From the NCBI GenBank assembly GCA_003612585.1, contig RAZH01000006.1, positions 1-64,000 of the forward strand: a stretch of 64,000 bases of DNA. Reading direction: 5' to 3'. Shown here piece by piece: positions 26,114 to 32,736 of the stretch (its first letter is position 1; each line of letters starts with the position of its first letter). The notes below the pieces were generated by a model, which ran no database searches, was not told the DNA's origin, and saw only the letters and a list, made by a program, of their open reading frames with translations. Origin of the DNA: a bacterium 1XD42-54 (GTDB taxonomy: Bacteria > Bacillota > Clostridia > Lachnospirales > Lachnospiraceae). The position numbers and the translations under genes are program-made.

Positions 26114-28921
26114 TTAACACGCTTTTTTGTAAACTTTTGCAAAATTCATGCCATACAGGATTACGTTCCCGGTGTCGCTGGCCGTCAGATAAGCCCTGTC
26201 AGACTTACTTTTCAGGAATGCATCATAAAAGGTTTTGTTTGGAATTCCCATGAGAGCGAAGAAGGTGGAAGAGCGGATATCGGCATATTCTTCACTTTCG
26301 ATGCGTTTCATTAGAGCGTACGCAGTGCTGTAGGTGAATTTCATTTTGGAAAGCTCCTCCAGAACGGCGCGTTTGATCTCGCTGCTGAGGAAATATTTTG
26401 TCTGGCGGTCCATTTCCTCTTCCGATTTTGCATAGATCTGACGGATGGAATCCTTCTGATCACGAATCAGATCCGTGATGCGGCGTATCTGGTGGTAGTT
26501 CACGAGCGAGCTGTCGTACTGTGATTTATCAAGAATATCGCTGAAAGGAATGTATTCTTTTTTCTGTACAGTCCGGATGCGGTAGGAATTTATGATTTTC
26601 TGCAGATAGTCCATGGAGGTCTGATGTTTCCGATAGTTTTTTGCAGATGGAATATAGTAGCCTTTTTTTCTGGCCAGGTGCAAAAAGAAGTTCGGCTTTA
26701 TCTCTTTTCCGTTTTCATCCTGGAACATACATTTGTACTTCTGCTTCATCTTTCGCAGTTCCACCGCATTGTCGGTTGTAAAGATCTTTTTTGCTTTGTC
26801 AATCTCGAGATTTGACATAACGTCGAGCTGTGCAATGTCGCAGTATAATTCCATATTTTCTTCAATCGACTGACCGTGAGCGAGATTGTCCCAAAGCAGG
26901 CTGTTCAGCATCTGAGAAAAATTAATAATTTCTCCGATTTTGTTTACCGATGTTTTCACATCAAGGTCTGCTTTCTGTTCGTCTGTAAAGTATCGGTTGG
27001 CTTTGTCGGCAGATACAAGGCCTGTCGGCACTTTAAAATGGTCATAATTTTTCCTGGCGGCCTGTATGAGGATATTATGATCGGTAAGCATTACTGCGTC
27101 TGAGTCAAAATCTGATCCGCTCAAACGGTTCAGTACATTTTCACCAATCGAATTCATACAGCAGATTTCCTTTGATAAATTAAAATAGGTATCTATCAGC
27201 GAATTTTGCTGATTTGTGGGGAGCCACATATTTCCGATTGTGACATGAGGACTTCTAGAGCCGAGCAGCGTCTTTCCATATGCGAAGTTTTTACAATGGA
27301 TATTTCCGATGCCGATCTGACTCTCCCCGGTGAAACGCCCGATAGCATGCTGAAGCATTTCAACAGGATTGCCAAGCAGGGTAGCGTAGTTACCGCGGAC
27401 AAGGATGTGTCCGTACCGGATATTTTTCAGATATGCGCTGATCAGTTTTTTCTTAAAATCTTCATAGATTCTGGTGTGTTCAAACTGATCATTCAGATCG
27501 AGCATCCGAAATACAATATCGTTTTTATTTTGGACAGGGGAATAGCTGTTTTCAAACTCAGAATCGAGGTTGAATTTGAGATGGTGCCGCATGACTGCCA
27601 CATCTGTACGAAGCAGTCTTGCGTATTCAAGTGATTCTGCCAGAAGCTCTTCCATTTCCCGTTCGGATAGCTGCAAGGTATTGATCAGCTGATAATGTGT
27701 CTGTACAAATTTTCCGTTAAAATAGTGTGTTGGCTTCTCGTGTTTTACTACACCGAAGGTCGGTTCAAGGTGATCAAGCCATTGATCGAGTGTCCCGAAT
27801 TTCAGATATTTAATGCTGCTTGGAGTGGTAATCAGTTTGACGTCCTCAATACGGGTTGCCCTCGTGTATCCGTTTAGTTGAGAAAGTTTTGTTATGTTGT
27901 GGTCGGCAAACCATTGCTGAATATTAGTGTTAAAACAGCAGGATTTGAAAAAACGGTTTCTCAGAAGAACCATACCGTAGCAGTCATACATGCCCATAAG
28001 TGTTTGATCAATCAGAGACTGACCGTCCCAGATGTTATTTGAGATTGTAACATGTTCTTCTTTTGTAACCAGATTTCCATCCACAGCTCTCGTAGCGACG
28101 ACATCGTCTTCAAATACACTTTTATAATCATGGATGACTAAAATATTTTCCGGAAGAATCTGAAGCGTATCAATGATACTGCTCGAAGTAAGAGAAATAT
28201 AGGATTCCCATGCGGCCAGGTCAATTTTTTGCCCTTTGCGGATTTTTAGCCCGCAGCATTCCCACCGGTGCATGCGCGCATAAAGTTTTTCATCAATAAA
28301 CAGGCATTTCCCGACTCTGGCTGACCCCGAAGAACGTTTAAACCGTACATAATGGATTCCATCACAGGTAAAACCATTTTGGTACAACAGATTCCTGGCC
28401 TGTGCGCAGGTATAAACTGTTTTGATGCCGCTTTTTAGCTCATATATGCCAGTGGGTTCCCCATTACGCCTGGTGTAACAAAAACTTTTTCCAAGCAAAC
28501 TGTCATCAACGGGAGAAAGTACTTCCTGCCCGATGCGAATGCCTGCCAGTTCGCCGTTCCTGACACAGACATTGTCTTCAAATGTAAGATCGCTGACGTT
28601 GTATCCATACTTTACGTAGGTGTCAGCGTTTACACGGTTATATTCATATACGTTATATTTGAAAGTTACATTGATGATACATCTGGTAAACTCTTTCCCC
28701 AGATGCGTGAAAGTCATTTTAGAATTGCGATATGCTTTTTGATAGACTTCCTGCAGCTTGATAGATTCCAAGCTGTGGTCTAAGACATTGGTAAATTTTC
28801 TGTAGTTGACAGTTCCATCCTTTCTCATAAGAGAATATCCGTTACCTCTGTCACTGGCAGCCGCAAGGATCAGGTCCTTTGCGTCCAGCGAAGCGATATA
28901 AAGTCCTCTACTTATAGACAA
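26114..28921 (-). CDS. Single-subunit two-barrel RNA polymerase, YonO / QDE-1-like
   Basis: 935 residues; AAAAGGAG precedes the ATG. The catalytic loop is SGSDFDSDAVML, with Asp603, Asp605 and Asp607 as the metal-binding triad (DxDxD), very like SGGDLDGD of cellular RdRPs and the DFDGD loop of beta-prime. Upstream, GSRSPHVTIGNMW (about 553-565) matches the Arg-x-Pro segment before the triad. The second barrel is represented by IWDGQSLID and MVLLRNRFFKS (about 296-326), where a conserved Lys is expected. YonO of phage SPbeta, of similar length, is a DNA-dependent RNA polymerase for late genes. Here the gene directly precedes the tail and lysis operon in the same direction, so it probably transcribes it. 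Confidence 0.85.
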   Translation of the reverse strand: MSISRGLYIASLDAKDLILAAASDRGNGYSLMRKDGTVNYRKFTNVLDHSLESIKLQEVYQKAYRNSKMTFTHLGKEFTRCIINVTFKYNVYEYNRVNADTYVKYGYNVSDLTFEDNVCVRNGELAGIRIGQEVLSPVDDSLLGKSFCYTRRNGEPTGIYELKSGIKTVYTCAQARNLLYQNGFTCDGIHYVRFKRSSGSARVGKCLFIDEKLYARMHRWECCGLKIRKGQKIDLAAWESYISLTSSSIIDTLQILPENILVIHDYKSVFEDDVVATRAVDGNLVTKEEHVTISNNIWDGQSLIDQTLMGMYDCYGMVLLRNRFFKSCCFNTNIQQWFADHNITKLSQLNGYTRATRIEDVKLITTPSSIKYLKFGTLDQWLDHLEPTFGVVKHEKPTHYFNGKFVQTHYQLINTLQLSEREMEELLAESLEYARLLRTDVAVMRHHLKFNLDSEFENSYSPVQNKNDIVFRMLDLNDQFEHTRIYEDFKKKLISAYLKNIRYGHILVRGNYATLLGNPVEMLQHAIGRFTGESQIGIGNIHCKNFAYGKTLLGSRSPHVTIGNMWLPTNQQNSLIDTYFNLSKEICCMNSIGENVLNRLSGSDFDSDAVMLTDHNILIQAARKNYDHFKVPTGLVSADKANRYFTDEQKADLDVKTSVNKIGEIINFSQMLNSLLWDNLAHGQSIEENMELYCDIAQLDVMSNLEIDKAKKIFTTDNAVELRKMKQKYKCMFQDENGKEIKPNFFLHLARKKGYYIPSAKNYRKHQTSMDYLQKIINSYRIRTVQKKEYIPFSDILDKSQYDSSLVNYHQIRRITDLIRDQKDSIRQIYAKSEEEMDRQTKYFLSSEIKRAVLEELSKMKFTYSTAYALMKRIESEEYADIRSSTFFALMGIPNKTFYDAFLKSKSDRAYLTASDTGNVILYGMNFAKVYKKAC

Positions 28922-29125
28922 AATCTCCTTTTCTGAAAATGTTTCGATTGAAAAGTTAGCTCCTTCACTTTTTCTGGAAAGTTCAGCCCCTACCCTGACC
29001 TGCTCGGCTTTTGGCGTCTTCGCATGGTTTCCCCGGTACCGGCTGACGAACCACTTCAGTTGTCAATGTGCGTTTGCGTGTGTCGGGAGGCAGATAGTTT
29101 ATCTGGCGCTCTTTTTATTCAGGGA

Positions 29126-29163
29126 CGCAAAAGAGGCGAGCCTCATTTTCAGAGACTCACCTC
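29126..29163 (-). terminator. Leader terminator / attenuator before the RNA polymerase gene
   Basis: On the minus strand GAGGUGAGUCUC and GAGGCUCGCCUC pair fully if two G-U pairs are allowed, followed by TTTTGCG. It lies about 60 bases into the transcript from the promoter at 29227-29255 and some 200 bases before the polymerase ATG. A second hairpin (AATAATG/CATTATT, 29181-29164) abuts its upstream side. Together they look like conditional termination. Confidence 0.65.
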
Positions 29164-29193
29164 AATAATGGTTTCATTATTAAGTTTTTGCGT

Positions 29194-29219
29194 GAACATA
29201 TGTACGGAATGTGTTCCGT
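29194..29219. promoter_or_regulatory. Operator-like palindromes at the RNA polymerase promoter
   Basis: ACGGAATGTGTTCCGT (29204-29219) is an inverted repeat at the predicted transcription start of the polymerase promoter. Overlapping it, GAACATATGTAC (29194-29205) is one mismatch from the GAAC-N4-GTTC LexA/DinR box of Firmicutes. The stretch CATATG-tac-GGAATG also resembles the CATATGGAATG repeats at the regulator's own promoter. Binding by LexA or by the phage regulator is inferred. Confidence 0.5.
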
Positions 29220-29226
29220 GTTTGGC

Positions 29227-29255
29227 ATTGTATCATGAAAGGATAGAGGTGTCAA
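29227..29255 (-). promoter_or_regulatory. Sigma-A promoter for the RNA polymerase gene
   Basis: On the minus strand TTGACA (29255-29250), a 17-base spacer and TACAAT (29232-29227) form a near-consensus promoter. It directs transcription left, through the palindrome and leader terminator, into the polymerase gene. Host RNA polymerase would therefore make the phage-type polymerase first. Confidence 0.75.
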
Positions 29256-29315
29256 GTGCTTGTTTGCACCTGAGGTACTTTATTTTTGAGGTTATTATCA
29301 TTTGCAGAAAGTTAC

Positions 29316-29344
29316 TTGACATTTGGTTTAATGTATGATATTTT
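29316..29344 (+). promoter_or_regulatory. Rightward sigma-A promoter of the divergent control region
   Basis: TTGACA (29316-29321), a 17-base spacer and TATTTT (29339-29344). It points toward the 29612 gene. A direct repeat begins at the predicted start site, suggesting repression by occlusion. The two divergent promoters are about 60 bases apart, as in phage switch regions. Confidence 0.7.
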
Positions 29345-29348
29345 GAAT

Positions 29349-29449
29349 AAGAGTTCCGAAAGAACGAATATAAGCTGCCGAAGAATGGTTTTGGGATTTT
29401 TTCTTAAGCAGTTTTTCTTTCAAAAAAGAGTTCCGAAAGAACGAACATA
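29349..29449 (+). repeat. Pair of 24-base direct repeats downstream of the rightward promoter
   Basis: Copies at 29349-29372 and 29426-29449 share AAGAGTTCCGAAAGAACGAA and then differ at one base before ATA. Each contains GTTC-cgaaa-GAAC dyad symmetry. The first overlaps the predicted transcription start, and the second is 77 bases further on. This is the layout of an operator pair. The rest of 29450-29611 is leader without a gene; it includes a GGTAC-ttttt-GTACC hairpin. Confidence 0.75.
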
Positions 29450-29611
29450 GAAAAGAAACGCACTTTGAAAATGAGCGGAGGCAGGTTGAAATCTGCAAGG
29501 TACTTTTTGTACCGACCGTATACAGGAAGGTAAGTCCTATTCAAAAGAGTAGGCAGGCGCTGCATGGAGCCAGGCTTTGAAGTTTTTTGAAAAGTTACAG
29601 GGGGTGGATTT

Positions 29612-29965
29612 ATGGATGGAAAATGTATTGTCAATCAGGTCAAAGGATACGGGTCTATGCGTTTTGGTATGGAGATGCCGAAAAATGCAGTGTATGGAAC
29701 ATACCGGGGCGTACCGTGGATGTGCATTGATTTGAATTTTTATCCGGACGGCAAGTCAATTGATGTGCTTGTTTACAGACGAAAGTCAGAAAGATGGAGG
29801 CGGGAGCGTCTCGACAGCGGACCGATTTACGAGATTTTGACACAGTATATAGCAGAGAACGGTTTGCTCGGGAGGCCTGTAAAGTACGCATTAAGACTGA
29901 GGGGTACGTTTCAGGCAAATGGTCCGGCTGGCAGAAAAAGAAAAGTTTATTCCTCGTTTTGTTGA
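29612..29965 (+). CDS. Hypothetical protein in the control operon
   Basis: 117 residues after GGGGGTGG. The sequence (YGSMRFGMEMPKNAVYGTYR, VPWMCIDLNFYPDGKSIDVL) looks like a small beta-rich domain ending in a basic tail (AGRKRKVYSSFC). It has no membrane segment and no motif I recognise. It is the first gene after the repeat-flanked rightward promoter and lies just before the recombinase-fold regulator, so a regulatory or host-interaction role is possible. Confidence 0.5.
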   Translation: MDGKCIVNQVKGYGSMRFGMEMPKNAVYGTYRGVPWMCIDLNFYPDGKSIDVLVYRRKSERWRRERLDSGPIYEILTQYIAENGLLGRPVKYALRLRGTFQANGPAGRKRKVYSSFC

Positions 29966-30002
29966 TGAAATAAAGCAATTTGCAGGATCTGGAAAGTATT
30001 AC

Positions 30003-30065
30003 CATATGGAATGTTTTCTTTACAGGGATATAAACTCATGATAAAATTGTTATACATATGGAATG
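30003..30065 (+). promoter_or_regulatory. Promoter bracketed by 11-bp direct repeats before the recombinase-fold regulator
   Basis: TTTACA (30019-30024), a 17-base spacer and TAAAAT (30042-30047) give a good promoter. CATATGGAATG occurs at 30003-30013, just upstream of the -35 element, and again at 30055-30065, at the predicted start site. Two identical sites bracketing a promoter suggest autoregulation of the following gene. A related sequence occurs at the polymerase promoter. Confidence 0.65.
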
Positions 30066-30086
30066 AGGGGTCGGACAGTTATTATT

Positions 30087-30992
30087 ATGTATAACAAGGA
30101 CAGAAAAAAGCAGTTTCTGGAAACGCTGAAGGATAAGGCGGAGACAGGCAGAGCAAACCGAGTTTTTGCTGCTTCAGAAGAACCGGAAATTTTGACAGGA
30201 AAGGATCTGTGCGAGTTTGACAGAGAAGAGTTGTTGGATTTGATCGAACAGATGGAAATCGTACAGCTGACGACAGCACAGGGATGTTATACTGTAATTC
30301 GGAAATATATGAAGTGGTGTATGGATGCTTTTCTGATACCAGCCACAGATTTAGTACAGATTTCTGTAAACGAAATGCAGAAGAGATTAACAGCGCTCCC
30401 GGAAATTATCACGTATGAGGAGCTGCAGAAAAATGAAAGGCGGTTAATCAATATATGCGACCGGCTGATACTGGAGGCTATTTATCTCGGCATAAAAGGA
30501 AAAGATTATTGCGAACTGTTTTCTATGTCGGAAAAGGATATTGATCGAAAGCGAAAAACGATCAGGTTATGTACTGGCAGAGAGATCAAGGTTACGAGTA
30601 ATTTTATTGATTTATGTGAGAGTTCTGCTGAGTGCTACGAGTATGAACTGGTCAGCGGGCAAAAACAAAAGTTAGTCGGAAATTTACCGATTAAGAGAAA
30701 CGCACAGGCGGACAAGGCATCCGGAAAAACAAGAAACGCCGATATCATAGCAAGCCGACTGAAGCGATTTAAAAAATTGCCGGGCTATAAAGATAATCTG
30801 AGCACAACGATGCTGTTTGACAGTGGCTTTGTAAACGCATGCAAATCTGCCATGAAAGAAAACGAAGTAGATGATTTTGAGTATTTTATGAAAACGGAAA
30901 AGGGCAAAGAAATTTATAGTCAATACGGGCTGCCTCAAACACAGACGGCCAAGTGGAATAAAATGCGAAAATACAAAGGATATTTTGAATAG
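30087..30992 (+). CDS. Tyrosine-recombinase-fold protein without catalytic residues, MrpR/YopR-like regulator candidate
   Basis: 301 residues from MYNKDRKKQFLETLKDK. An in-frame ATG at 30063 lies at the predicted transcript start and lacks a ribosome site, so the start is uncertain. Residues about 50-100 resemble the core-binding domain of phage integrases (LTTAQGCYTVIRKYMKWCMD). The next domain has the box-I region as AIYLGIKGKDYCELFSMSEK, where the catalytic Arg of GLR-xx-EL is absent. No HxxR and no nucleophilic Tyr context is visible. SPbeta MrpR (YopR) is a repressor with this decayed fold. Bracketing repeats at its promoter support a DNA-binding regulator. Confidence 0.6.
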   Translation: MYNKDRKKQFLETLKDKAETGRANRVFAASEEPEILTGKDLCEFDREELLDLIEQMEIVQLTTAQGCYTVIRKYMKWCMDAFLIPATDLVQISVNEMQKRLTALPEIITYEELQKNERRLINICDRLILEAIYLGIKGKDYCELFSMSEKDIDRKRKTIRLCTGREIKVTSNFIDLCESSAECYEYELVSGQKQKLVGNLPIKRNAQADKASGKTRNADIIASRLKRFKKLPGYKDNLSTTMLFDSGFVNACKSAMKENEVDDFEYFMKTEKGKEIYSQYGLPQTQTAKWNKMRKYKGYFE

Positions 30993-31095
30993 TACAAATA
31001 GAACAGAAAATGGGAGCAGCCGCACAGAGTACAAACTTTGCGGCTGTTTTGTATTTCAGGAAAAAGCAGTCAGACGGAAGCGAGAAAAATGCCTG

Positions 31096-31151
31096 TTGAC
31101 AAACGTATGTTCTGGTGCGATAATAATAGCACAGAAAGAACAAACGTTCGA
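31096..31151 (+). promoter_or_regulatory. SOS-type promoter with two LexA/DinR-like boxes
   Basis: TTGACA (31096-31101), a 17-base spacer and GATAAT (31119-31124). GAACAAACGTTC (31140-31151) is a perfect GAAC-N4-GTTC box at about +9. In the spacer, AAACGTATGTTC (31101-31112) is the reverse complement of GAACATACGTTT, one mismatch from the box. This arrangement predicts LexA repression and DNA-damage induction of the following small genes. Confidence 0.75.
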
Positions 31152-31168
31152 AAAAGAGGGACGCGTGG

Positions 31169-31477
31169 ATGGATGAAATGCAGAGAGAACGGCTTTTGGC
31201 AGGATTGCATGTATGGGAAAGGCTGCAGAATGTCAATTTAAGAATTATGAGTGGAACAAAAGTCTTGCAGGGCAGATATAAACGATTCTCAGGGAAAAGA
31301 CAAATCCGAATCTATTTAGACCATAGACAGAGCTACACCTTTCACACGGATGCGATAGAGCGGATCGAGTTTTGCAAGGTGCGGGGACTTAGATATACAT
31401 TGTATATGGAAGATAGATTCGGTGTCAAAACCTATATCGAGCATATTTCAGAAGATGAAATTCAAAAAAATAAATAA
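31169..31477 (+). CDS. Small protein under LexA-type control, candidate antirepressor
   Basis: 102 residues, charged, starting MDEMQRERLLAGLHVWERLQ after a GAGGG site. The centre has beta-like segments (RQIRIYLDHRQSYTFHTDAI, GLRYTLYMEDRFGVKTYIEH). I recognise no family. It is the first gene behind the promoter with two LexA boxes. In SPbeta-like phages a small SOS-linked protein counters the repressor; that role here is an inference from position only. Confidence 0.55.
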   Translation: MDEMQRERLLAGLHVWERLQNVNLRIMSGTKVLQGRYKRFSGKRQIRIYLDHRQSYTFHTDAIERIEFCKVRGLRYTLYMEDRFGVKTYIEHISEDEIQKNK

Positions 31478-31496
31478 AAGAATACTCAAAAGAGGG

Positions 31497-31533
31497 AATG
31501 TCCATTACGAGCTGCAGCGTGATGGACATTTTT
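31497..31533 (+). terminator. Rho-independent terminator after the SOS-type gene
   Basis: AATGTCCAT and ATGGACATT pair around a 16-base loop and TTTTT follows. It separates the 102-residue gene from the EF-hand gene, which must rely on read-through or its own promoter. Confidence 0.75.
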
Positions 31534-31582
31534 GCGTCAAAATGAAAATTTTATGATTGTTTGCAGAAGAACGGAGGAAAAG

Positions 31583-31879
31583 ATGACAAAGGAAGGATTT
31601 TATACGAATAAGTATGTGACTACAAAACAGAAAATTACAGAAAGAGACAGATATGAGGCGCTGAAATTGTATTTTGATATATGCGATTCGGACGAGGATG
31701 GATTGGTAAGCAAAGAGGAGGCAGTACGACTTTTCAGACAGATTGATGCATTTCGCATTCCGAAATTCAGAAATGAGCTTTTCGGGAGGCTTGAGAGATA
31801 TCTGGGGCTGTTTTATGATGATGACATAAAAGATTGGAATGCATGCCGGCTTGAGAAGGAGGAAAAAAATTATGCGTAA
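31583..31879 (+). CDS. Small EF-hand protein
   Basis: 98 residues from an ATG after GGAGGAAAAG; an upstream in-frame ATG lacks such a site. A canonical EF-hand loop is present in YFDICDSDEDGLVSKEEAVR: Asp, Ser-Asp, Glu-Asp, Gly, and Glu at position 12, with flanking helices. A second, degenerate helix pair may follow (LFYDDDIKDWNACRL). EF-hands are uncommon in bacterial phage-like elements. Calcium binding is expected from the loop, but the biological role is unknown. The gene overlaps the next one by eight bases. Confidence 0.65.
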   Translation: MTKEGFYTNKYVTTKQKITERDRYEALKLYFDICDSDEDGLVSKEEAVRLFRQIDAFRIPKFRNELFGRLERYLGLFYDDDIKDWNACRLEKEEKNYA

Positions 31880-32018
31880 AAATTGTTGGAACGGGCAAGA
31901 CAGAAACGAACAGAAACGCAGGGCTTTTAACCGTATTATGGTGAAAACGAAACAGAAAAAACCAATCTGCACGAAGAATGGCGTCGTGTGGGGAACAGAC
32001 AGAGATGCGTTAAAATAG
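31872..32018 (+). CDS. Small basic protein, translationally coupled to the EF-hand gene
   Basis: 48 residues, MRKNCWNGQDRNEQKRRAFN to GTDRDALK, rich in Lys and Arg. The start overlaps the EF-hand stop as ATGCGTAA, and AGGAGGAAAAAAATT precedes it. No family recognised. It is the last gene before the chromosomal ispF gene, so the accessory region probably ends near 32020-32130. Confidence 0.5.
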   Translation: MRKNCWNGQDRNEQKRRAFNRIMVKTKQKKPICTKNGVVWGTDRDALK

Positions 32019-32129
32019 GTCTTGCGGGGTTTTTGGTTGCTAAAAACGGTAGAACAGGGTATTCTATTACAAAGAAATCAAATCCTTTCAGGAAGGAAAG
32101 GTAACACGGGAGAAAAGGAGAAAAAGGTT

Positions 32130-32675
32130 ATGCGTGTAGGTATGGGATATGATGTGCACCGACTGACAGAGGGAAGAAAGCTCATTCTTGGCGGGGTGGA
32201 AATTCCGTTTGAGCGGGGGCTTCTGGGGCATTCAGATGCGGATGTGCTGGTGCATGCAGTGATGGATGCGCTTTTGGGAGCGGCTGCGCTCGGCGATATT
32301 GGAAAGCATTTTCCAGATCATGAGGAGCAGTATCGTGGGATTTCGAGCATGGTGCTTCTAAAACGGGTGGCAGAACTTCTGGAGGAGCGATGCTTTGTGA
32401 TTGAGAATCTTGATGCGACTGTGATTGCACAGCGCCCCAAGCTGCTTCCATATATGGATCAGATGCGTGCGAACATTGCACAGGCGTTGTCTCTTTCAGA
32501 AGACCGTGTAAATATCAAGGCTACAACGGAGGAAGGGCTCGGGTTTACCGGAACGGGAGAAGGAATTTCAGCGCAGGCTGTTTGCCTTTTACAGCCGCTT
32601 ATGGACGCAGTGGCAGACAGCAGAATGCAGCCGGAGGGCTGCGCAGGCTGTGATGGCTGTTCGAAGGATCACTGA
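32130..32675 (+). CDS. ispF: 2-C-methyl-D-erythritol 2,4-cyclodiphosphate synthase
   Basis: IspF closes the CDP-ME phosphate to the cyclodiphosphate in the MEP isoprenoid pathway. The start [12 protein letters not shown] follows AAGGAGAAAAAGG; an earlier in-frame ATG runs into the upstream region. DVH gives the zinc ligands, [18 protein letters not shown] and GDIGKHFPD are family signatures, and [20 protein letters not shown] ends the core. The usual protein has about 160 residues. This one has 181, with a C-terminal extension containing three Cys ([11 protein letters not shown]) that could bind metal. Confidence 0.95.
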   Translation: MRVGMGYDVHRLTEGRKLILGGVEIPFERGLLGHSDADVLVHAVMDALLGAAALGDIGKHFPDHEEQYRGISSMVLLKRVAELLEERCFVIENLDATVIAQRPKLLPYMDQMRANIAQALSLSEDRVNIKATTEEGLGFTGTGEGISAQAVCLLQPLMDAVADSRMQPEGCAGCDGCSKDH

Positions 32676-32736
32676 GTAAAGATCACGCATTCAGACTTAG
32701 AGGGGACAGAAATTTGACGTAGAGAGGTATAGGATC

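Noticed and set aside
29351-29367. LexA box in the GTTCCGAAAGAAC repeats
   Set aside because: The half-sites are in the wrong order and spacing (GTTC-N5-GAAC rather than GAAC-N4-GTTC).
30063-30992. Active phage integrase
   Set aside because: The fold pattern is there, but the catalytic Arg, HxxR and Tyr are not; no attachment-site repeats were seen.
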